From NCBI RefSeq assembly GCF_002933275.1, contig NZ_PSSX01000018.1:16392-80391 (forward strand): DNA of 64,000 bases, given 5' to 3'. This document shows, piece by piece, positions 1 through 9,245 of the stretch. The notes under the pieces are model-generated. The model was not told the origin of the DNA and ran no database searches. It saw only the letters and a program-made list of their open reading frames with translations. The translations under genes were made by a program, and so were the position numbers. Source of the DNA: Marinobacter maroccanus (GTDB lineage: Bacteria > Pseudomonadota > Gammaproteobacteria > Pseudomonadales > Oleiphilaceae). Each line of letters starts with the position of its first letter. Position 1 is the first letter of the stretch.

Positions 1-237
1 CGCTCCTGAATTACAGCTGCAGAGCACGGAAGGGGAGTCAGCACCAGGATCGGGCATTCCTGAATCGCCTTTACCGATGCTCAGCCCGCCAATGCGAATC
101 GGGAAGATGCACTGCCAAGAGACGTCCGTAACAGGATTCAGGACGCCAGAGGGGCATTTGGACGCGAGGGCTGATTGAGGGGCCGTGTAAGCCCCTATCA
201 GTGTTAAAAGAAGCAAGATTGCTCGAATACTCATCAT
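1..237 (-). CDS. traU: TraU, conjugal transfer pilus assembly protein (N-terminal part, runs off window)
   Basis: This is the first 79 codons of a gene cut by the left window edge. The reading begins MMSIRAILLLLTLIGAYTAP, a clear Sec signal peptide. The mature part then shows Cys plus NPVTDVSWQCIFPIRIGG, the conserved opening of F-type TraU. TraU is a periplasmic, disulfide-rich protein needed for DNA transfer by MPF-F systems. It follows traW on the same strand, as in F. The rest of the operon (trbC, traF, traH, traG and others) should lie left of the window. An AT-rich motif shared with other promoters lies just upstream. Confident from sequence pattern and position. Confidence 0.85.
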   Translation of the reverse strand, partial: MMSIRAILLLLTLIGAYTAPQSALASKCPSGVLNPVTDVSWQCIFPIRIGGLSIGKGDSGMPDPGADSPSVLCSCNSGA

Positions 238-290
238 GGCTAGAAACGTCCGGGAATTTCCCTAAGTTTAGCCTAACAATATATGCGAGT

Positions 291-310
291 ATATAGCACT
301 ATATGAAAAT
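291..310. promoter_or_regulatory. AT-rich operator-like motif, copy A (upstream of traU)
   Basis: The 20-mer ATATAGCACTATATGAAAAT matches the motif at 11885-11904 at 18 of 20 positions. It sits between the end of traW and the start of traU. It may be a binding site for one of the ribbon-helix-helix-like regulators encoded at 11.5 and 25.7 kb; that link is inferred from motif sharing only. Confidence 0.45.
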
Positions 311-888
311 TAGAGATTGATTGAGTGTTCTTCGATTCGGAGGGTGCTGCCCTCTTGTGTCACGATCGATGGAACAAACTGCAGTGAGAGTCGGTCGCGA
401 ACAGGAGGGGTAAGAATGAAAACAGGGCGCTGCAAAGCCATGGCGATAGCCCGGTAATCACCTGAGGTGATCATGACCATATCCGTGGATTTCAGGTGAT
501 CCTGTGCCCAGGCAAGGTCATCTTTTGAGATAAACATAAGCCGCTGGGGAAGACGAACATGCTCCAGGGGATTAAATTGGAATCCCTTTGGATAGATGAT
601 TTGCCCATTTTGGTCCTTAACATCGAATTCGGCCGTGTAATAAGGAATGTGGTACCGAATGCGGTCTTCCCGCGCGCGAGGCAGAGACACGGCTTGCGCG
701 GCAGCATTGCGCGCAACACCGTCACTCATCACTGTTTCCCAATCAACTTGAGCCACCTTGCTCTGGATCTCAGTCAGTGCATCCGGTTCAGCAATCTCAT
801 AGGTGCGCCCAAGAACGTGGGATTCGGCGGCAATCAGGGATCCGGCAAGACAGCTACTGATTACTGTTATAAAAATCCGTAACACCAT
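310..888 (-). CDS. traW: TraW, conjugal transfer pilus assembly protein
   Basis: The product is about 192 aa starting MVLRIF and has a signal peptide. Typical TraW blocks follow: LGRTYEIAEPDAL near the mature N-terminus, FNPLEHVRLPQRLMFI in the middle, and ITSGDYRAIAMALQRPVFIL near the C-terminus. TraW is a periplasmic factor for F-pilus assembly and works with TrbC. I chose the ATG at 888 over the upstream TTG at 906 because AAGGGAAG lies about 7 nt before it. The start overlaps the end of the upstream gene by about 35 bp, suggesting translational coupling. Order traW-traU agrees with F. Confidence 0.85.
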   Translation of the reverse strand: MVLRIFITVISSCLAGSLIAAESHVLGRTYEIAEPDALTEIQSKVAQVDWETVMSDGVARNAAAQAVSLPRAREDRIRYHIPYYTAEFDVKDQNGQIIYPKGFQFNPLEHVRLPQRLMFISKDDLAWAQDHLKSTDMVMITSGDYRAIAMALQRPVFILTPPVRDRLSLQFVPSIVTQEGSTLRIEEHSINL

Positions 889-2326
889 TAGAAATCTTCC
901 CTTCAATTTGAGTCATGGTGTCTGGTACCAGGTCACCGTAATATTCGCTGAAATCGATCTTAGAAAAGTCGATTGATTGGAACTCCTCGGGTGTCAGCCC
1001 GCGACAGTTCGGAGCTTCCGGGGTACCGAAGCCGGCCACAGAGTTGAGCTGCGCTCGGCCTTGTTGATGGATGATGCGACCCATTTTCGAATTGAAACAG
1101 CAATACGATTTTGCTTTTTGGACGCACCCAACAAATTCCCATTCTTCCCGGCAGTATTCTCCAATCTCGTAGCAAAACCCTGAGCCATTAAGAACACCCG
1201 TTTCCGTAGATGTTTGATCGCAGGACTGTGTGAAGTAGTCGATTACAGCGCCGACCATGGCCGTTGGATCTACGACTACGCCATAGTTTGCCATGACATC
1301 CCCAGCCGCCGTGGCCGCCGCATTCGCCGCCACCATCGTAGGTGCGCCGGCGGCCAACGCAGCTTCATACTCCGATTTACCCTGCGTAATTGAGTCGTAG
1401 ACTGAAGTAATCATCTGGGTCGGGGAACCAGAGTCGCCGGTGTCATCCGCAAGCACTTTGCCTGTGTTTTTGCAGCAATTCTGAAACGCGGTAGATACTC
1501 CTGCTTTATCACACCTCATTGCTCTACCTGCAAAAATCATCATCTGTCCCAGGCAGGTTCCATCGGCTGCGGTCGTGCCATCGTCCTGATACATTCCAGT
1601 ATCGATGTCGTCGACCACCGGCACTTGGGTTGCCAGATCAACACAGGCATTGGGGCTGCACTGTTGTTGTCCGGCGGCGTTTTCCATGCAGGAATAGCTG
1701 TTACCTAAAGGGCAGGCGTGTTGGGTTTCTAGGGCGCAGGTTTCAGATGTGGTAGAGAAAGAAACTTGTCCGCCTGCTTGTGAGGGGAGGCCCCCAGTGT
1801 AATTGTCAGTGATCTGGATTGTGCCGACTAAACCGTTTGCACAGCTTGGGGCGGTCACTAGGTTCACAAGCGTTGTGCCCAGGAAGTTGCTACCGGATAG
1901 GCTCGGGGCGTCCCAAGTTGTGGAACCAGTAGCACTGATCGGATTGTTGTTTGTGCAAATGCTGTCGAAATCGAGCGTTGGGATCTGTGCGACCAAGCCA
2001 GTGGGGCCTGATGTTACGGCACCAGTCTTGAGATCGAATCCGACCGTGAAGGACCCGAATTGCCGAGCGACTTTTACATCAAAATTCAAAGCAACCGGGT
2101 TCGTGCAGACCATTTGTTGACTTGAGCTACAGTCAACGGCGGAAATTGGACATAGTGCTCCCCCGCTTGGCGATTCAAAACATGAAGCCGTCTCACCTGG
2201 TTGGCCAAGATCACCATTCATATTGAGATCTTGGCCACAGGACCAGTTGGCCGCATAAACTGAGCCGAGAGGGAGAAAGAGGCTTAAAAGTCCAATTAAA
2301 GCGGGTTGGCTGTGCCTGAACTGCAT
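854..2326 (-). CDS. traN: TraN-like mating pair stabilisation protein, C-terminal half encoded as its own exported protein
   Basis: The 490 aa product begins with a signal peptide (MQFRHSQPALIGLLSLFLPL, cleavage near VYA-A). It is rich in Cys, and its last third carries the TraN C-terminal hallmark: paired Cys, CCFNSKMGRIIHQQGRAQL, then CRGLTPEEFQSIDFSKIDFS. TraN sits in the outer membrane and stabilises mating pairs by contacting the recipient. In related systems this block ends one long protein. Here it is a separate reading frame whose start overlaps the end of the upstream TraN-like gene by 31 bp. Either this is a genuine two-protein TraN or an old frameshift that gained a start and signal peptide. 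Confidence 0.75.
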   Translation of the reverse strand: MQFRHSQPALIGLLSLFLPLGSVYAANWSCGQDLNMNGDLGQPGETASCFESPSGGALCPISAVDCSSSQQMVCTNPVALNFDVKVARQFGSFTVGFDLKTGAVTSGPTGLVAQIPTLDFDSICTNNNPISATGSTTWDAPSLSGSNFLGTTLVNLVTAPSCANGLVGTIQITDNYTGGLPSQAGGQVSFSTTSETCALETQHACPLGNSYSCMENAAGQQQCSPNACVDLATQVPVVDDIDTGMYQDDGTTAADGTCLGQMMIFAGRAMRCDKAGVSTAFQNCCKNTGKVLADDTGDSGSPTQMITSVYDSITQGKSEYEAALAAGAPTMVAANAAATAAGDVMANYGVVVDPTAMVGAVIDYFTQSCDQTSTETGVLNGSGFCYEIGEYCREEWEFVGCVQKAKSYCCFNSKMGRIIHQQGRAQLNSVAGFGTPEAPNCRGLTPEEFQSIDFSKIDFSEYYGDLVPDTMTQIEGKISNGVTDFYNSNQ

Positions 2327-4230
2327 ATCGTATCCCTTGATGCTTGGCGAACGGCCTGCAATGTTGCTGCGGCTTCTGCGAATTCATTAAGACATCCACA
2401 CGACTGAACGACTGTCTCTCCGGGTCCAGCCGGACAAACGCCAGCGGAACACTCGTGGAAGAAGTAATCGAAGGTATTGGGGTCTGTGCGGTTCTCCTGC
2501 ACGACGCCGTTCTGAACCGCGTCAGTTGCTAAGCGCGGCTTTCTGGTCTTGCATGCCTGTGTGCAGGCAGGCACTGAAACCTCTTCCAGAACAGAAAGGC
2601 TTTCTGTCGGCGTCAGAACACTACCGTTAGACTGCTTCAAATAGTCTTGATAGCCAGTGTTCGTGGTGCTGGCTTGAACGTTGTCAGCCCGTTCGAGGGC
2701 GTCATCGAAATCGTATGTACCGGTGACCTGACAGCGATATTTGCGCGTTTTTTGCCACCAGGGGCGTGTAGGTGTAAACGAGCAGGTTGAACCATTGATC
2801 ACTTGGGTGGACGGCAACGGAGTAAGACCGGTATTGACGAAATTCTGATATGTCCAAACCCCGTCCACTTGTTCTTCCATGAGTGTGCATTCAGGGTCAC
2901 TTTGGTATGCACTACAGCTGTTTGAAATGGTGTCAGGTTTGAGTTTACAGTCGGTATCGACCTTTATTTTTGCGAGCGCGTAGCCTTCGCCATTCCCCGT
3001 AACTTCCACTCTAATTTTGAAGTCGACGGGTCCACCCGTCAGATAACTCTTAAAGTCGACATTTGGCGAGCGGACCCAGTTGGTTGAGAGCTCGCAAGCG
3101 CCCGGTGGTCGTCCGGTACCTGTCCAGTTTCCGTAGGGGCCATTCCAAAGCAGGTCGGCATCGGCGTAGATCTGCATCCAGTCATCGAATTTTGCGTAGT
3201 TGATTTTTGCTTCCAAAATCCGGCTTGGGTCCAAGACATTGAATTGAACCTGGCGCTCATACATTTTGCAGCTACCGGCCCAATAGTTGTCGCCAACTTG
3301 CCCTAATGAAAGCTGAAGGCAATCTGGGCCGCATGGAAAAATGTTTCCAGAACCGCCGGCATATTCAATGATGTCGTTCAGTGTGACTTCTTCCACTGGC
3401 ACGTTCCGGGTTATTTGGCAGCTTTTGATTTGGACAGGGTCCGCTATAGCGGCCGGAGATGTCGTAATCAAATTAAATTCCGGATCAGCGGCAGAGGCGG
3501 AGAAAGCATCGCTGGCGAGGTTACCCGGCGTGCTGTTGTAGGCTTTCAGCATTGGCGAGCCCGCAGCGCAGTCACCGGCCTTCTGTGCGTAAAACTTAAT
3601 CATCGGTCCGGTCACACCCACTTCGGAAACCGTGAGATAGTCCATTTGCGATGTCAGCGCACCGGTTGCGCCTCCCCCCAAATCATTAAGGACTTTGTCC
3701 AAGTTGCTCATAACTAGGCCAGTCCCGCATGAGTTATTCACGCAATAGCACCCGCCCAGCTTGTTTAGGGGAATCGGGGTCATGCCGATTTCGCCTGAGC
3801 CGTTCACCACCCAAGACAGTCCCGAGCAGTTGTCCCAGGTCCCTGCGTTACACGAAACAGCTCCGTTTGCACATACACCGGACACCGGAACCCCTGGTGT
3901 AAATACCCGATCAATCGTGCCGTCCAGGTCGCTATCTTGAGAGACCGTCAAGGTGCCAATGTCACCGCTGGCCGAGGGTGCAACGAATATTTCCAAAAAC
4001 TTCTGAGAGCCGCTGCAGCCCAAATTGGCATCGAAGCTCTGGCCATCGAACGTCTTCATGGCGTCGGCAGACATCAGAGGTGTAGTGAAGTTCTGTTGGA
4101 TGGCTTCGGCGCTTCCGTAGCTGCTTCTAGCATTGCCCACAGTGGTCTCGGCCTCAGTGACGGATGCCGGATCTGCCGATACAAATCCCGGTAAAAGTCC
4201 TATGAGGACGAGCAGAATCCAGCGATCCAT
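2296..4230 (-). CDS. TraN-like exported protein, N-terminal half
   Basis: The 644 aa product has a signal peptide (MDRWILLVLIGLLPGFVSA). It is Cys-rich throughout and holds stretches such as CGPDCLQLSLGQVGDNYW and a lectin-like middle (VDFKIRVEVTGNGEGYALAKI) that resemble the N-terminal and central parts of large TraN proteins. It lacks the terminal TraN block, which is in the next gene. The start overlaps the traC stop, and the end overlaps the next gene by 31 bp in another frame, so the three genes are tightly coupled. The role is probably mating-pair stabilisation together with its neighbour. The TraN assignment is inferred from composition and position, and is weaker than for the downstream half. 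Confidence 0.6.
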   Translation of the reverse strand: MDRWILLVLIGLLPGFVSADPASVTEAETTVGNARSSYGSAEAIQQNFTTPLMSADAMKTFDGQSFDANLGCSGSQKFLEIFVAPSASGDIGTLTVSQDSDLDGTIDRVFTPGVPVSGVCANGAVSCNAGTWDNCSGLSWVVNGSGEIGMTPIPLNKLGGCYCVNNSCGTGLVMSNLDKVLNDLGGGATGALTSQMDYLTVSEVGVTGPMIKFYAQKAGDCAAGSPMLKAYNSTPGNLASDAFSASAADPEFNLITTSPAAIADPVQIKSCQITRNVPVEEVTLNDIIEYAGGSGNIFPCGPDCLQLSLGQVGDNYWAGSCKMYERQVQFNVLDPSRILEAKINYAKFDDWMQIYADADLLWNGPYGNWTGTGRPPGACELSTNWVRSPNVDFKSYLTGGPVDFKIRVEVTGNGEGYALAKIKVDTDCKLKPDTISNSCSAYQSDPECTLMEEQVDGVWTYQNFVNTGLTPLPSTQVINGSTCSFTPTRPWWQKTRKYRCQVTGTYDFDDALERADNVQASTTNTGYQDYLKQSNGSVLTPTESLSVLEEVSVPACTQACKTRKPRLATDAVQNGVVQENRTDPNTFDYFFHECSAGVCPAGPGETVVQSCGCLNEFAEAAATLQAVRQASRDTICSSGTANPL

Positions 4231-6731
4231 TAAAGTGGCACTCCGGATAGTTTGGACACCGCCTGAGCTGGCGTCATACCCTGAGCAATCAGTGCGTTAT
4301 ATTTGGCAACCTCCTTGCCGTCGGACGTTGCGATCCAGTGATTCCAGGGATCCACAGACAGCCTGCCGATACCCCGGCCAAACGGCGTATCAAAGAAGAT
4401 CTCAGAGTATTTGGGTTTGTTGGCTTTTACGGAGGTCAGGAGATCGACAGCCAGGCCCTCGTAGTCGAGAACCCCTTCATCTACAGCCTTCGCGTAGTCC
4501 TCGCATTCAAGGTAAAACTTGAATGCAGCGTTATTCTTGATGACCTGTCCGACAGGGCCGAATTTCCGGAGATCCAGCGGGCTCTGCGTAACAATGCCAA
4601 AGGCCCCGGAGTACTTGCGGGCGCGGCGATAGCCCTCTTCAATCAGGTTGCCGAGTCGGTTGTTCTCCTCCCCCCGGGAATCTGAAAAGTATCGCCAGGC
4701 CTCTTCGAACAGCACGAAGCGTTGTTCGGAGCGATCGGAAAGGTAAAGATCCTGGGTGACCGAGTTCATCACCTGCATAATCACCACGTTGAACAGCTCG
4801 GCTTGACCTGAAAGCTTTTCAAGCTCCAGAACTACGAAACCATCGTTCGAAATATCGAATCCGCCGGCGCCATTGAAAAAACGCCCGTACACGCCTTTCG
4901 TCGTGAAATCGTGCAGGTTGAAGGCGAGTTCGTGAGCCTTGGAGACCGCACTAGGCAGCGGTTCGCCCTGGTCATAGGCGAGTTTTGGATAGGACTTCAA
5001 GTAGTGTTGAACAGCATCGATTCCGTTGACGATGTCGCCGCGGTCTGCAGTCCAACGAACGGCTTCTTTGATCAACGTCCATTCCGTTTCGTGCAGCGGT
5101 TGGCGAGAAGCGGAATATGCCATTTCAGCGAGGATGTTGGCGGTGGTCATGAGGTCCGCGTTTCGGTCATCCTCATCCTTGGAGTTGGTGTTGAACGGAT
5201 TGATCGTGATCCGCTCTTTGCCGAAATCCATAAACCGGCCGCCGACCATATCGCATTGCTTCTGAAGGCTGTAACCAATGTCGGTTACTCGAACCAATGA
5301 GCCTGCAGCGTAATAGTTTTTGCAGAGATCGTTGAGCGTGTAGGACTTGCCCGCACCCGAACCGGCGGCAATGAGGAAGTTATGGTTGGGTGCTCGCTTG
5401 TCGAACACGTCCATGCCGACCAGCTGCCCTTTGCGCCCGACGTAGAGTAGGGCGGGGTCGCTGGATCCTCGAAAATCGCCTTGAATGGGCATGAAACGAG
5501 CCACGGCGCTCAGTGGCGCGTAGAAATGTCGGTCGAGCAAGCCGATGTTTTTATCGATGTCATAGAGACCGAACGGCAAAGAGGCAATCAGCATCGGTTT
5601 CTCAAGCACCGATTCTTCCTGCATCACGAAATCTTTGGATTCCCAGAGTCGACGGGCGCGCGACACCGAATCAATGCATTCAGCTTCGGTATCCCCGAGG
5701 ATGACCAAGGATGGAATGATTGTCATAAACCGTTCCGATTCGAGCTTGTCCAGAGCCCAACTAAACTCCTCGGTTCTTTTCTGAATGGCCTTTGCAAAAG
5801 AGCCTGTGCCTTTTTGCGCCATGGTGGCGCTGGCCTTTTGGTGTAGAGAAGTTTTTATGTCTTCGAAGACAATGTTGAGGCTGAAAATAAAAGGCGTGGT
5901 GATCTGATCGGGATCATCCGGTGCGCCCATTACTCCGCCGGTCAGGGTATTGGTGGTGAAGGTATCGATGGATTTTGCGTTTACCTTTGGCGTAATCACC
6001 CGGCCAAAACGCTTGCCGAGACGAAACGGTTTTTCGCCTCCTGAGAACTCAATTTTGGTTTCCGCATTGATGATCTGCTTTCGCAGCGGAAGCCGGGAAT
6101 CAACATGGCCATTCGGATCAGCGTCGGCATCGTTGAAAAACTGCCGTGCCCAGGCAACCAGATGATTTGGACCCATCCGTGCCGGGGCAAGGTGTGCGGC
6201 TTGCAAGGTTTCTTCAGCGATCGATAATACTTCGCTTGATAGCGGTTTTGCAGTCTTGATGCAGACAAACGCTCGCCAATTTCGAACGGGAATGCCGTGA
6301 TAGCAGCGCATTCCCTTAGTGCCGGCTTTTAGGAAGCTGGTGTATTGCTCAATGGATTTCTGGAGCAGAGGTGTTCGGCGCTGTTTGTTGCGCGAATAGG
6401 CTTGAAGGATACCGTTCACGTTGTGATCAGGCGCCAGCATAATTTGGATCTGGGTTCTTTTCGGGTAGGTGACCGATAAAAACGTTTCTAATTGTTTAAG
6501 GTCCCGCCCGCCTAAAAAGGTGAGAGGGCATATCTCGAAAAGGTAGCCGTAGCGGTTATCCAGGGTATGGAAGGCACCCAGCTCTTCATCGAAACTCACC
6601 CAGGGTAGAAAGTCAGAAAATTTGTTTCGGCGAAGTTCTTGCTCAAGGTCCCTGTGTGTGATGCCGCCATTGTCGCCAACGATCAACGACCAGATTTTTG
6701 AGAGGGGGCCTACTTTCTCTTCAGCGGTCAT
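4230..6731 (-). CDS. traC: TraC, type IV secretion ATPase (VirB4 family)
   Basis: The 833 aa product is the expected size for F-type TraC. A Walker A motif AAGSGAGKS lies near residue 455 and a Walker B-like FVLFEEAWRYF near residue 680. The N-terminal half (FSDFLPWVSFDEELGAFHTLDNRYGYLFE) is the typical TraC entry domain. TraC is a cytoplasmic, membrane-associated hexameric ATPase that drives pilin polymerisation. Its start overlaps traV by 4 bp. The order traV-traC matches F, but traC is followed directly by the TraN-like genes instead of trbI-traW. Confidence 0.93.
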   Translation of the reverse strand: MTAEEKVGPLSKIWSLIVGDNGGITHRDLEQELRRNKFSDFLPWVSFDEELGAFHTLDNRYGYLFEICPLTFLGGRDLKQLETFLSVTYPKRTQIQIMLAPDHNVNGILQAYSRNKQRRTPLLQKSIEQYTSFLKAGTKGMRCYHGIPVRNWRAFVCIKTAKPLSSEVLSIAEETLQAAHLAPARMGPNHLVAWARQFFNDADADPNGHVDSRLPLRKQIINAETKIEFSGGEKPFRLGKRFGRVITPKVNAKSIDTFTTNTLTGGVMGAPDDPDQITTPFIFSLNIVFEDIKTSLHQKASATMAQKGTGSFAKAIQKRTEEFSWALDKLESERFMTIIPSLVILGDTEAECIDSVSRARRLWESKDFVMQEESVLEKPMLIASLPFGLYDIDKNIGLLDRHFYAPLSAVARFMPIQGDFRGSSDPALLYVGRKGQLVGMDVFDKRAPNHNFLIAAGSGAGKSYTLNDLCKNYYAAGSLVRVTDIGYSLQKQCDMVGGRFMDFGKERITINPFNTNSKDEDDRNADLMTTANILAEMAYSASRQPLHETEWTLIKEAVRWTADRGDIVNGIDAVQHYLKSYPKLAYDQGEPLPSAVSKAHELAFNLHDFTTKGVYGRFFNGAGGFDISNDGFVVLELEKLSGQAELFNVVIMQVMNSVTQDLYLSDRSEQRFVLFEEAWRYFSDSRGEENNRLGNLIEEGYRRARKYSGAFGIVTQSPLDLRKFGPVGQVIKNNAAFKFYLECEDYAKAVDEGVLDYEGLAVDLLTSVKANKPKYSEIFFDTPFGRGIGRLSVDPWNHWIATSDGKEVAKYNALIAQGMTPAQAVSKLSGVPL

Positions 6732-7318
6732 TGGTTGCTCCCCTGCACCTGGTCAATAAGCGAGTCAGTAAGTTCCGGCTTCTTATAAAGGTATTGGCCC
6801 ATAACGAAACGCGGTTCCTCGACAATGCTGTAGACGAATCGGGGCATGTATAGCCGGTTGCGTTTCAGTTCACTGGAGTAGGGAAGAATCATGGTGCGGA
6901 CTGAGCGCGGAGGTTTGATCATAGGCGTCCGAGGCGCCTGAATCATGGTTCCAAGCTGATCATAAACCTGGTCGCGGTAGCCGCTGTATGCTGACTGAGG
7001 GGGCGCAAAAGAAGGATCTTCTGTGTGAGAGGGCGTCGGCGCGTCATAGGATGTCGACACAGCGATTGGTTGCTCCTTTACACGCCGGGATCCAGCCAAC
7101 TTGTTTTTTCGCTCCGCTCTGGCTTGCCGCGCTTGCTCGGACGCCCTGGTCATGTGCGGATACTTTTCTACCCCTGTCACCGCCTCCTCATAAGCATCTT
7201 CGACAGAGATACATTTTCCAAAGTTGTCCTGTAAGTTGCAGGAGAACTCGTTTTCATAAGGCACCAGAGAACAGCCGCCCAAGAGGCTAACCGCTAACAG
7301 CAGAGTAAATTTTTTCAT
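6728..7318 (-). CDS. traV: TraV, outer-membrane lipoprotein of the conjugation core complex
   Basis: The 196 aa product starts MKKFTLLLAVSLLGGCSLVPY, a lipoprotein signal with lipobox LLGGC. Just after it are two further Cys (FSCNLQDNFGKCISVEDAYEEA), the usual TraV pattern. TraV is the VirB7-like lipoprotein that anchors TraK and TraB into the envelope-spanning channel. It lies between traB and traC with 1-4 bp overlaps, the F-type order. The middle is Pro- and Ser-rich and poorly conserved, as is usual for the family. Confidence 0.85.
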   Translation of the reverse strand: MKKFTLLLAVSLLGGCSLVPYENEFSCNLQDNFGKCISVEDAYEEAVTGVEKYPHMTRASEQARQARAERKNKLAGSRRVKEQPIAVSTSYDAPTPSHTEDPSFAPPQSAYSGYRDQVYDQLGTMIQAPRTPMIKPPRSVRTMILPYSSELKRNRLYMPRFVYSIVEEPRFVMGQYLYKKPELTDSLIDQVQGSNQ

Positions 7319-8493
7319 TAGCCTTTCTCCATAATGCTGAGATCCGTTCCTTTCTGGATGACGACGGTCAGCCTTTTGGCTGCGCCGACCTCAATGATGG
7401 GAACGGTTTGTTTTGCGAGATCCAAAAACAGTTTTTGGACGGCTTCAGAGCCAGACTTGAGAGCTTGGCCGCCGGCGGATTGAACGATTGAGTCTGTGTC
7501 GACGATTTGTGTTGTTCCAAGCGCCGAGGTCGAGGTTGTAGCAGCCGCACCCGCAATGCCGTTTCCTGCTCCCTCGAAGAGGCCTGCGACGATCATCCGC
7601 ATTACATGAGCGCCCATCTTTGAAACAACTGGACCGGTAAGCCCGCGCACGCCGTCACTATCAGCGACGAACCCCTGAACTGGCTGATCAATGACCGCTG
7701 TTCCATCCAAACTCATGCAGGAAAGACTGACCAGCTGAAGGTTTACACGCTCTTGAGCGAGATTTGCCGTCGCATTGGCGATGACAAAGCAGCCTTTCAG
7801 GTTGGCTTTGACACTGTTTGGAAGCACCGCCGGCGCCTGAACCCGAAGCATTACAGGCTCAGGGTTTGCGTCACCTAGTTCCGAAGTAAGGGCACGAATA
7901 CCAGTCAGCAGAATTGCAGGCATGTGGCTGGGTGGCATGTAGATCGAATTCTTTTTTTTTGAAACTGTCTCCGGTTGAAAGTCGGCACCAGGAGCACGGC
8001 CAATACCGCCGACAATTCTCGCTTCAACCGGAATATCGTTGAGGGAGGATTCGGACGCGCTATAACTGGGAACATAGGTTGGAGGCTCCGGGTAAGACAC
8101 TTCGCCTCCGGCTTCCGGGGCTTCGAGGTCGGAAAGGGGATTCACCATTTCCTCTTTTCCGGTTTCCTCACCCCGACCCTGCCGCTTCAAATCGTTCTGA
8201 GAGGTCTCAAGCGCCGCAAGCAGAGAGTCATATTGGCGTTGTCGACGCTCCATTTCGGCAAGTGTCTCGCCAACGTGCTTCAAATCCTTGTCTACTTTTG
8301 CACGGATGTCGTCTTCCAGGAGATCGGCACCTAGAGATAGGTCTGTCGTTTCAACCTCTTTGACTGGCTCTTTTTCGTCTTGACCGGAGGCATAGTAAAC
8401 GAACAGCAAGAGAGCGAGGAAACCAGTGGCAATGCTATATTTCCGGTACTTGAGTCTGTCTTCGGCTCCGAGGCCATTCCACCAAGTCTTCAT
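7318..8493 (-). CDS. traB: TraB, VirB10-like core complex protein
   Basis: The 391 aa product has a short cytoplasmic N-terminus, one membrane helix (IATGFLALLLFVYYASG), a charged coiled-coil stretch (residues ~50-110), a Pro-rich linker, and a C-terminal beta-rich VirB10 domain (ILLTGIRALTSELGDANPEPVMLRV; LKGCFVIANATANLAQERV). TraB spans the periplasm and gates the type IV channel. It sits between traK and traV with single-base overlaps. A little shorter than F TraB (about 475 aa) but complete in domains. Confidence 0.9.
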   Translation of the reverse strand: MKTWWNGLGAEDRLKYRKYSIATGFLALLLFVYYASGQDEKEPVKEVETTDLSLGADLLEDDIRAKVDKDLKHVGETLAEMERRQRQYDSLLAALETSQNDLKRQGRGEETGKEEMVNPLSDLEAPEAGGEVSYPEPPTYVPSYSASESSLNDIPVEARIVGGIGRAPGADFQPETVSKKKNSIYMPPSHMPAILLTGIRALTSELGDANPEPVMLRVQAPAVLPNSVKANLKGCFVIANATANLAQERVNLQLVSLSCMSLDGTAVIDQPVQGFVADSDGVRGLTGPVVSKMGAHVMRMIVAGLFEGAGNGIAGAAATTSTSALGTTQIVDTDSIVQSAGGQALKSGSEAVQKLFLDLAKQTVPIIEVGAAKRLTVVIQKGTDLSIMEKG

Positions 8494-9245
8494 CAGAAGC
8501 CCTCCTTAGAGACCACAAACAGACGGCCTACTTGGCCAGGTTCCAAGCTCAGCGGATCCATGGTTACCGCAAAGATCGATTCGCCAATGGCCGAGCTCAG
8601 GAAATCCGTCTCGCTGAAGGTGGTCGTGGTGCTGGTTCTGACCAAAAACTCTTTTAAGGAAAGCCCCAACCCATCCACTCGAATAGTCCGGCGCAACGCG
8701 AGTTGTGTGTTTGGCTTGCCGGCGGTCATGCGGGACTCCCATTCACTGTTCGTGTTTGTGCTGACCGAAAAGCTGTCCGGGATGTCGTCCTCAAGAGCCG
8801 CCATAGTCAAATAGACTGCGCGCTCTTCATCGGGAAGGGGGGAGAGCAGTTCCTGGTTGTCTTTGATGCGGTTTTTCGCGCCTGTAGAAAGGCGGATTGT
8901 TTGCCCGGGAATGTCCTTTGGAGACACCATTAAGGTGTAAATCTCGCCGGCGCATACCAGATAGAACTCGGATCGCGCTGAAACATATTCCTGATGCAGC
9001 CCATCATCCTGAATCAGAAATTTGATGAAGCTATTATTCCCGTTGTTCTCAACCACGATCCCTTTCTCTTGAGAGAAAAAAGCATCGTTAATTGCACCGT
9101 CGACACAGGTAACTCTGTTGATGTCTCGATTGGACATTTCCACTGGTGTGACAACATCAGGCTTCACAACCTGGGTGTGAGCAAGTGCCGGCAAGCTTAC
9201 TAACATCACGGCCAGTGCAGCGTTGAAAAATTGTTTATTAAGCAT
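8493..9245 (-). CDS. traK: TraK, VirB9-like secretin protein
   Basis: The 250 aa product has a signal peptide (MLNKQFFNAALAVMLVSLPALA) and a TraK-like N-terminal block (VTPVEMSNRDINRVTCVDGAI). The length is close to F TraK (242 aa). TraK is periplasmic and joins TraV and TraB in the core complex. The start overlaps traE by 8 bp and the stop overlaps traB, so translation is coupled along the operon. Confidence 0.85.
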   Translation of the reverse strand: MLNKQFFNAALAVMLVSLPALAHTQVVKPDVVTPVEMSNRDINRVTCVDGAINDAFFSQEKGIVVENNGNNSFIKFLIQDDGLHQEYVSARSEFYLVCAGEIYTLMVSPKDIPGQTIRLSTGAKNRIKDNQELLSPLPDEERAVYLTMAALEDDIPDSFSVSTNTNSEWESRMTAGKPNTQLALRRTIRVDGLGLSLKEFLVRTSTTTTFSETDFLSSAIGESIFAVTMDPLSLEPGQVGRLFVVSKEGF

